This document shows positions 35,323 to 41,425 of a DNA stretch of 64,000 nt, piece after piece. Positions within the stretch are counted from its first letter, which is position 1. Each line of letters begins with the position of its first letter. The notes beneath the pieces are model-generated. The model was not told where the DNA came from and did no database searches. It saw nothing but the letters and a program-made list of their open reading frames with translations. The translations under genes were made by a program, and so were the position numbers. The stretch lies in the NCBI RefSeq assembly GCF_900104085.1, contig NZ_FNLD01000001.1:124001-188000 (forward strand). The letters run 5' to 3'. The DNA comes from Pseudoxanthomonas sp. CF125. Lineage in GTDB: Bacteria; Pseudomonadota; Gammaproteobacteria; Xanthomonadales; Xanthomonadaceae.

Positions 35323-36458
35323 TGAAGGCCATGAACCGGAACCCTCGCAACCGCGTGCTGAGCTCTGCCGAACTAGACGGTTTCGCCGCCGAACTGGATG
35401 CCGTGCGCGCCCGCACCGTCGCAACGCTGGGGCAGCGGGACGCCGACTACATCCGCGGCATCGTCAAGGCGGTGCGCTATACGGAAATCGGCGGCCGGGT
35501 GCTGTTGTTCGCTTCGTTGCCCATGGCCTTCGCCGGTTTGTTCTGGGCAACGTGGATCGCTGGCGTTCTGCTGCTGGCGCTGTCCAAGATCCTGGAGAAC
35601 ATGGAACTGGGCCACAACGTCATTCATGGCCAGTACGACTGGATGAACGACCCCCACCTCAACGGCAAGACCTACGAGTGGGACATCGCCGGCACCAGCG
35701 CCAGCTGGCGCAAGACGCACAATTTCCAGCACCACACCTACACCAATGTGCGCGGCATGGACGACGACATCGGCTACGGCTTGCTGCGCATTTTCCCGGA
35801 GCAGCGCTGGCGTCCGTTCTTCCTGCTGCAGCCGTTCATCGCGGTGGTGTTCGCGCTGCTGTTCGAGTGGGGCGTGGCCATCCAGGATCTGAAGCTGGGT
35901 CGCTGGTGGGCCGGCAAGACCAGCAATGCGCAGATGCGCAAGGCGTTCAAGCCGGTGGGCAAGAAGATGTTGCGGCAGGTGCTGAAGGACTACGTGGTGT
36001 TTCCGCTGTTGGCCGGCCCGTTCTTCCTGGCCGTGCTGGCCGGCAATGTGGTCGCCAACCTGCTGCGCAACTTGTGGACCTTCACCATCATCTTCTGCGG
36101 GCATTTCACCGCCGATGCTGAAACTTTCCCCAAGGAATCGATCCGCAACGAATCGCGCGGCCACTGGTACCAGCGCCAGCTGCGAGGTTCCTCCAATCTG
36201 GCCGGCGGAAAACTGCTCAACGTGATGTCGGGCAATCTGAGCCACCAGATCGAGCACCATTTCTATCCGGACATTCCGGCCAATCGCTATGCGGAAATGG
36301 CGCCGGAAGTGAAGGCCATCTGCGCCCGCTACGGCCAGCACTACAACACCGGTTCGCTGCCGAAGCAGTTCGGGCAAGTGATCTGGCGGATTCTGCGGCA
36401 TGCCTGGCCCAGCCGGCCGCCGCGCGTATCGGCTGAGTTGCAGGCCCAGACCGGTTGA
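35322..36458 (+). CDS. Membrane fatty-acid desaturase (DesB-like)
   Basis: A 378-residue membrane di-iron desaturase. The three His boxes are HNVIH (98-102), HNFQHH (133-138) and HQIEHH (308-313). Hydrophobic segments lie at about 58-90, 163-183 and 225-258. It introduces a double bond into acyl chains, probably acyl-CoA or phospholipid, using oxygen and electrons from the reductase upstream. In Pseudomonas the homologous DesB handles exogenous fatty acids and is controlled by DesT. It ends 12 bases before a REP pair. Confidence 0.92.
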   Translation: MKAMNRNPRNRVLSSAELDGFAAELDAVRARTVATLGQRDADYIRGIVKAVRYTEIGGRVLLFASLPMAFAGLFWATWIAGVLLLALSKILENMELGHNVIHGQYDWMNDPHLNGKTYEWDIAGTSASWRKTHNFQHHTYTNVRGMDDDIGYGLLRIFPEQRWRPFFLLQPFIAVVFALLFEWGVAIQDLKLGRWWAGKTSNAQMRKAFKPVGKKMLRQVLKDYVVFPLLAGPFFLAVLAGNVVANLLRNLWTFTIIFCGHFTADAETFPKESIRNESRGHWYQRQLRGSSNLAGGKLLNVMSGNLSHQIEHHFYPDIPANRYAEMAPEVKAICARYGQHYNTGSLPKQFGQVIWRILRHAWPSRPPRVSAELQAQTG

Positions 36459-36470
36459 GCGATCCTGGCA

Positions 36471-36543
36471 AAGAGCTCGCGCCGGGACGGCGCTCCCACG
36501 ATAGGCGGAAGCTGGTGGGAGCGCCGTCCCGGCGCGAGCTCTT
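36471..36543. repeat. REP pair upstream of the RAYT gene
   Basis: Perfect 29-base arms (36471-36499 and 36515-36543), one strand reading GTGGGAGCGCCGTCCCGGCG. The arms are identical to those at 37139-37211 on the other side of the transposase gene. A variant copy lies at 20447-20584. Confidence 0.95.
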
Positions 36544-36651
36544 ACGCTGTTGTCAGTGATTTCCTGTCCGCGGATAGTCAATAATCCCATTCTCCAGTGC
36601 AGTCGATGACGGGAGAATCTCAGCTGTCGAAATGCTTTGGGCAGCGCCCCG

Positions 36652-37106
36652 ATGTCTGCGTCTTCCTGCAAGCTAAGAACAGGCCGTGTTTCCGAGGAAG
36701 GTGGTTACTACCTGCTGACCAGCTGTTGTCGTAATCGCGTCGCTTTTTTAGCGATCCAGACTCGGCGCAGATCGTTCTGAGCTGCGCTCGTTGGCTGGAT
36801 CAACACCAGGCAATCGATCTCAAGGCCGTGATGGTGATGCCGGATCACGTGCATCTGGTGCTTGGGCTGGGCGAGTTTTCGCTGTCGCAGGTCATGCACC
36901 GGTTCAAGAGTTATACCTCCCACGCCATTGCAAAGGCTGCGAGGACCGATGGCGGTATCTGGCAAGCCGGCTACCATGATCGTGGAATACGCGACGAGTC
37001 GGCCCTTGGAGCGCAGGTGGAGTACTGCCTATTGAATCCGGTGCGCGCCGGGATTGTCAGGGATTTTCGCGATTACCCGTATTGGTGGTGTTGCTGGGAA
37101 GTTTGA
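36652..37106 (+). pseudogene. REP-associated tyrosine transposase (RAYT), split by -1 frame change
   Basis: Y1/HUH transposase of the REP-associated family. The first frame (36652-36780) reads RTGRVSEEGGYYLLTSCCRN and is lost after T TTT TTA at 36744-36750. Going back one base restores a continuous protein of about 151 residues with the HUH motif MPDHVHLVL, 'KSYTSHAIAKAARTDGGIWQ' and the catalytic Tyr in VEYCLLNPVRAG. The size then fits the family. Either a base was lost from a T-run, or this is a functional -1 slippage site. Identical REP pairs flank it. These transposases process REP hairpins. Confidence 0.85.
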
Positions 37107-37138
37107 GCTGGCGCAGTAAGGATATCGGAGTTGCGATG

Positions 37139-37211
37139 AAGAGCTCGCGCCGGGACGGCGCTCCCACGCTATATCGGAGTTGGTGGGAGCGCCGTCCCGG
37201 CGCGAGCTCTT
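37139..37211. repeat. REP pair downstream of the RAYT gene
   Basis: Perfect 29-base arms (37139-37167 and 37183-37211) identical to those at 36471-36543. It lies between the transposase stop and the end of the ABC exporter gene. Confidence 0.95.
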
Positions 37212-37220
37212 GCCTGGCGC

Positions 37221-39029
37221 TCAGTCGATGAACTGCAATCGCGCCAGTTCGGCGTAAAGGCCGTCCTGGGCTATCAATTCCGCATGCGTGCCCTGGGCGA
37301 CGATGCGGCCGCGGTCCATGACCACGATGCGGTCGGCCTTGAGCACGGTGGCCAGTCGGTGCGCGATGACCAGGGTGGTGCGGCCTTCCATCAGGCGTTC
37401 CAGCGCGCTTTGCACGGCGCGCTCGCTCTGCGCGTCCAGCGCGCTGGTGGCTTCGTCCAGCAGCAGGATGGGCGCGTCCTTCAGCAGCGCACGGGCGATG
37501 GCGATGCGCTGTTGCTGTCCGCCGGAGAGGCGGGCGCCACGCTCGCCCAGTTCGCTTGCGAAACCTTCCGGAAGCTCGCGGATGAAATCGTCCGCCTCGG
37601 CCGATTCGGCGGCTGCCTGCAGCTGCGCATCGGTGGCGTCCAACTTGCCGTAGCGGATGTTCTCGGCGGCGCTGGCGGCGAAAATGGTGGGCTGCTGCGG
37701 CACCAGCGCGATGTGTTCGCGAAGATCGGAGGGGTCCAGTTCGCGCAGATCCACGCCGTCGATGCGGATACCGCCCGACTGCGCATCGTGGAAGCGCAAC
37801 AGCATGGAGAACACGGTGCTCTTGCCTGCGCCGGAGGGGCCGACCAGGGCCACGGTTTCGCCCGGACGCACTTCCAGATCGAAACCGTCCAAGGCCGGCA
37901 GGTCCGGACGCGAGGGGTAGTGGAAGACCACGTTGTCGAAACGGATGTCGCCTTGCAGCGGCATCGGCAGCGTGCGCGGATGAGCGGGGGCCGTGATTTC
38001 GGAAGTCTCCTGCAACAGCTCCGCAATCCGGCCCATGCCGCCGGAAGCGCGTTGCAGATCGTTCCATACCTCCGCCAGCGCGCCGACCGAACCTCCGCCG
38101 ACCAACGCATACAGCACGAACTGCGCCAGCGTGCCGGCGCTCATGCGCCCGCCGATGACATCGTGTGCGCCCGACCACAGCACCAATACGATCGCGCCGA
38201 ACACCAAAGTGATGGCTGCAGCGGTGACCCATGCTTGCGCGCGGATGCGCTTGCGAGCGGTTTCCACCGCCACCGCCACCGCCGCGCCGAAGCGGCCCTG
38301 CTCATAAGGCTCGCGCGCATGGGCCTGCACGGTGCGTACCGCGCCCAGGGTTTCGCTGGCCAGCGTATTGGCATCGGCGACGCGGTCCTGGCTAGCGCGC
38401 GACGCTTTTTCCAGACGACGGCTGCCCAGGATGATGGGCAATACCGCCAGGGGTATGCCGACCAGCGCGAAGGCGGCCAGCCGCGGGCTGGTGATGAACA
38501 GCATGGTCAGGCTGCCGATCACCGTGACCGTGCTGCGCAAGGCGACCGACATGCTGGTGCCCACCACGTTGCGCAACAGTTCGCTGTCCGCCGACAAACG
38601 CGACACCAGTTCGCCGCTGCGGGTGCGGTCGTGGAAACCCGCGCCCAAGCCGATCAGGTGACCGTAAAGTTGCTTGCGAAGATCCGCGACCACGCGCTCG
38701 CCGAGCAGCGAAACGAAATAGAAGCGCGCCGCGCTGGCCAGCGCCAGGACCACCGCGACCACGAACAGGAACAGGAAGGCGCGATCGACATTGCTGCCGC
38801 TTGAAAATCCGTTGTCGATCATCTGCCGGAACGCGACCGGCAGGCTGAGAGTCGCGGCCGAGGCCACCGCCAATGCGACCAACCATGCGCCGAAAAGCCC
38901 GGCGTGCCGGCGCACGAAAGGCCAGAGCGCACGCAGGCTGCCCAGTTTTGGTTTTGGCTTGGGAGAAGTGGAGCCAGAAGCGGCCGTTGCCGAAGCGGTA
39001 TCGGCGGAAGCAGCGGGGAGGGAGGTCAT
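37221..39029 (-). CDS. ABC exporter, fused permease-ATPase (MsbA-like)
   Basis: A 602-residue half-transporter: six membrane helices (about 45-330), then an ATPase domain with Walker A GPSGAGKST, signature LSGGQQQRIAIARAL and Walker B ILLLDEATSALD. The N-terminal 30 residues are Ser/Ala/Pro-rich. It works as a dimer; the substrate may be a lipid or drug. The start overlaps the yigZ stop (ATGA), so it belongs to the operon headed by the ECF sigma factor. MsbA itself is normally linked to lpxK, which is absent here, so a general exporter is the safer call. Confidence 0.88.
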   Translation of the reverse strand: MTSLPAASADTASATAASGSTSPKPKPKLGSLRALWPFVRRHAGLFGAWLVALAVASAATLSLPVAFRQMIDNGFSSGSNVDRAFLFLFVVAVVLALASAARFYFVSLLGERVVADLRKQLYGHLIGLGAGFHDRTRSGELVSRLSADSELLRNVVGTSMSVALRSTVTVIGSLTMLFITSPRLAAFALVGIPLAVLPIILGSRRLEKASRASQDRVADANTLASETLGAVRTVQAHAREPYEQGRFGAAVAVAVETARKRIRAQAWVTAAAITLVFGAIVLVLWSGAHDVIGGRMSAGTLAQFVLYALVGGGSVGALAEVWNDLQRASGGMGRIAELLQETSEITAPAHPRTLPMPLQGDIRFDNVVFHYPSRPDLPALDGFDLEVRPGETVALVGPSGAGKSTVFSMLLRFHDAQSGGIRIDGVDLRELDPSDLREHIALVPQQPTIFAASAAENIRYGKLDATDAQLQAAAESAEADDFIRELPEGFASELGERGARLSGGQQQRIAIARALLKDAPILLLDEATSALDAQSERAVQSALERLMEGRTTLVIAHRLATVLKADRIVVMDRGRIVAQGTHAELIAQDGLYAELARLQFID

Positions 39030-39619
39030 TCGGGATCCGATTCGGCGAAACGCACACGGTTACGGGTGGCGTCGCGCAGATGGGTTTTCAAGGCGTCCAC
39101 CCGGTCTGCGGGCAAACTGATGCGCAGGACGGCGCCGGTTTCGTCGAAATCCTCGTCCACCTTTTCCGCACCGTAACCCGACAGGGCGGCATGCACGTTG
39201 CCCAGATCGTCGAAGACGCAACCGAACCGGAGCTCGCGCATCTCCACCAGCAGGCGGCGCTCGGCCGTACGCAGGCATTCGGCGGCCGCGCCGCCGTAAG
39301 CACGGACCAGGCCGCCCGCACCCAGTTTGATCCCGCCATACCAGCGGGTGACCACCACCATGACCTGATCGCAGCCCTGGCCCTCGATAGCGGCCAGGAT
39401 GGGGCGGCCCGCGGTGCCGGCAGGTTCGCCGTCGTCGCTGGAGCGGTACTCCGAACCTATGCGGTAGGCCCAGCAGTTGTGCGTGGCCTCGGGATCGGCG
39501 ACCTGGGCAAGGAATGCCAAGGCGGCTTGCGGGGAAGTCGCCGGTGCGGCCTGGGCGATGAACCGGCTGTGCTTGACCTCGAGCTGATGCGTCGCCGCCT
39601 TGGCGAGGGTGTCGGTCAT
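39026..39619 (-). CDS. YigZ/IMPACT family protein
   Basis: A 197-residue protein of the IMPACT family, with the signature 'HNCWAYRIGSEYRSSDDGEP' and 'GTAGRPIL' plus 'VVVTRWYGGIKLGAGGLVRAY'. In eukaryotes IMPACT controls translation through GCN1; the bacterial role is not settled. It overlaps the upstream anti-sigma-like gene and the downstream ABC gene by ATGA, so expression is tied to them. Confidence 0.92.
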   Translation of the reverse strand: MTDTLAKAATHQLEVKHSRFIAQAAPATSPQAALAFLAQVADPEATHNCWAYRIGSEYRSSDDGEPAGTAGRPILAAIEGQGCDQVMVVVTRWYGGIKLGAGGLVRAYGGAAAECLRTAERRLLVEMRELRFGCVFDDLGNVHAALSGYGAEKVDEDFDETGAVLRISLPADRVDALKTHLRDATRNRVRFAESDPE

Positions 39620-40647
39620 TCTTCCAGCAAGGGTTCCAGGTCGCCCGGCACGGGTTCGCTGGGGTGGTCCTTCACGAACAGCAGCAGGCTTTGCTTGGCC
39701 GCGCCGGCGTCGCCCAGCCCGTAGCGGGTGCGCACGCGTTCCAGCCATTCGTTGACCGGCAACTGGGCGTCGTCGGAAACCGGTACCTGCAGGTCGGTGC
39801 GCTTCATGCGCGAGCCGGTTACTTCGATGCGATCCAGTGAGGCGCTTTCCTTCTGGCGTGCGGAAGCGGCCGCCCGGGTCGATTTGGATTCCGCCATCGC
39901 GTCTGCCTGCGGCTTGGCTGACATGACGCCGGCGCTGGATGCGGAGTTGTCGATGGCGCGCGCCGAATAACCGAAGTGGTCGCTCTCGCGTTCTTGCGGT
40001 TCCGGGGCGAACGCCATTGGCGCCTGGGCTTCAGCCGTCGATGCGGCCGGCGCCATCGCCACGGGAGCAGGCGGGGCCGGTGGCGGCGGGACTGCCGCAG
40101 TGGCTGTGGTGCCCGCCCCCCGAGCCTGCCTGCCCGTATCGGAAGTCCGGGTTTTGGCACGCGCAATCGGCTGCCTCGGCGGCGGCACGTGGAACTCGGC
40201 AGGCGATGGGGCCAGGACCTTAGCGGGGGCGGGCGGTGCCTGTTCGGTCGGCATGGGCTCGGCCGGAGCCCCGGCGCTGGCCAGGTCTGCGGCCGCCGAA
40301 GCCGCAGCAGGGCCTTCTCGCGAGGGTGCAGGAGCTTGCACGGCCAGCACCTGGGTTGCGACGGCCTCGTCGGCAGGCACTTCGGTGGCCGCCATCGGCG
40401 TCTGTTGCAACGGCCGCAACTGCCAGGCGATGCCCACTGCGAAGACCACCGAGGCGGCCAGGCCCATGGCCACCGGCCAGCGCGGTTTGCGGCGGACGGG
40501 CTGTTTGCGCTCCAGCGCCGCATGCGCGGCGGCCAGGATCCGCGCATCCAGCGCGGTGGAAGGTTCGCCTTGCGGGCCCAGGTGCCCGGTCAGCCGCGCC
40601 AGTTCGCGCTCTTCCGGGGTCAACGGTTCGGGGGAATAGGATTTCAT
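39616..40647 (-). CDS. Anti-sigma-factor-like membrane protein with TonB-box-like motif
   Basis: A 343-residue protein coded directly after an ECF sigma factor (ATGA overlap). A short cytoplasmic N-terminus is followed by one membrane helix (about 57-75), a long Ala/Pro-rich periplasmic region and a C-terminal domain. The position implies an anti-sigma factor, though no ZAS or RseA motif is evident. At 271-286 it carries LDRIEVTGSRMKRTDL, which resembles the start of TonB-dependent receptors. Nearly the same motif is in the vWFA lipoprotein at 46.6 kb. Confidence 0.65.
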   Translation of the reverse strand: MKSYSPEPLTPEERELARLTGHLGPQGEPSTALDARILAAAHAALERKQPVRRKPRWPVAMGLAASVVFAVGIAWQLRPLQQTPMAATEVPADEAVATQVLAVQAPAPSREGPAAASAAADLASAGAPAEPMPTEQAPPAPAKVLAPSPAEFHVPPPRQPIARAKTRTSDTGRQARGAGTTATAAVPPPPAPPAPVAMAPAASTAEAQAPMAFAPEPQERESDHFGYSARAIDNSASSAGVMSAKPQADAMAESKSTRAAASARQKESASLDRIEVTGSRMKRTDLQVPVSDDAQLPVNEWLERVRTRYGLGDAGAAKQSLLLFVKDHPSEPVPGDLEPLLEE

Positions 40648-41198
40648 TCGCTCAATCTCGCGCGCAGCTTGTCCATCGCGTAGCGCAACCGCGATTTGAC
40701 TGTTTCCCGGCCTACGCCGGTGATCTCGCCGATTTCCTCCAGGGTCAGTTCCTGCTCCAGACGCAGTTGCAGCACCTCGCGCTGGTCGTCCGGAAGCTCG
40801 GCCAGGGCCAGCTGCAGGCGCCGGCGCTGCTCGAAGTCGGACAGGATGCGTTCGGGCGTTTCCGGATCGGGCACCCGCGCCGCGCGTTCATCTCCATCCA
40901 CCGGCGCCGGGGGCCGATGCTTGAGTGCCCGCCAATGGTCGGTGAGGCGATTGTGCGCGATACGGAACAGCCAGGTCGTGAAGGCCGCTTCGGGTTTCCA
41001 GCCCTCGCGCGCGGTGATCACCCGCTGCCAGACGTCCTGGAAAAACTCGTCCGCCAGCGCCTGGTCCCGCAGCTGGCGCAGCAGGAACCGGTACAGGCGG
41101 GTACGGTGACGCGCGTAAAGCTGCTCGAACGCAGCCATGTCGCCGCCCGCGTAGGCCAGCATCAGGGTCTCGTCTGCGGGTTCTGAGAAGTCGTTCAC
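40644..41198 (-). CDS. ECF-type RNA polymerase sigma factor
   Basis: A 184-residue ECF sigma factor: region 2 'DMAAFEQLYARHRTRLYRFL' and 'ALADEFFQDVWQRV', region 4 'LPDDQREVLQLRLEQELTLE' with 'GVGRETVKSRLRYAMDKL'. I place the start at GTG 41198 (VNDFSEPADE), where homology begins; an ATG further upstream exists but that stretch is not conserved-looking. It heads a run of four overlapping genes with the anti-sigma-like protein, YigZ and an ABC exporter, and is divergent from the GGDEF-EAL gene. Confidence 0.9.
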   Translation of the reverse strand: MNDFSEPADETLMLAYAGGDMAAFEQLYARHRTRLYRFLLRQLRDQALADEFFQDVWQRVITAREGWKPEAAFTTWLFRIAHNRLTDHWRALKHRPPAPVDGDERAARVPDPETPERILSDFEQRRRLQLALAELPDDQREVLQLRLEQELTLEEIGEITGVGRETVKSRLRYAMDKLRARLSE

Positions 41199-41425
41199 CC
41201 TGACAAGCGTAAAGCTTGGGCCACAATCCGCATAGCCGCGCGCATGCCCGCGGACTGGCCGCCGCAGGGCGGGCAATCCGTATAGGAAGGGAAGTGGCGC
41301 GGAAACCGCCGGAACCATGGCGCTGTTCATGGAACCTGATAACGTCCACCCGGCGGGGATGGGGTTTCTCCGCCGGAGACGCAAGGACCGCGTATCGCGT
41401 CCATACGTTCATTCTTGGGGAATCC
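41199..41425 (+). other. Structured leader of the GGDEF-EAL gene
   Basis: This 227-base gap holds several hairpins: GGCGCGGAAACCGCC (41296-41310), CCATG..CATGG, and a 7-bp stem CCGGCGG/CCGCCGG closed by an outer GTCC/GGAC. The internal loop contains AGACGCAA, which partly recalls the c-di-GMP-I (GEMM) aptamer. The 5' GCAAA half of the aptamer is missing, so a riboswitch is only a possibility. GGGGA at 41417-41421 is the likely ribosome-binding site. Confidence 0.35.

Noticed and set aside
36653-37106. Insertion sequence with terminal inverted repeats and target duplication
   Set aside because: The flanking repeats are paired REP elements typical of a RAYT gene; no simple terminal repeats or duplicated target site are visible.
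41333-41360. GAACCTGAT resembling the conserved core of a TPP riboswitch
   Set aside because: The other TPP elements (CTGAGA box and following conserved stem) are absent, and no thiamine gene follows.
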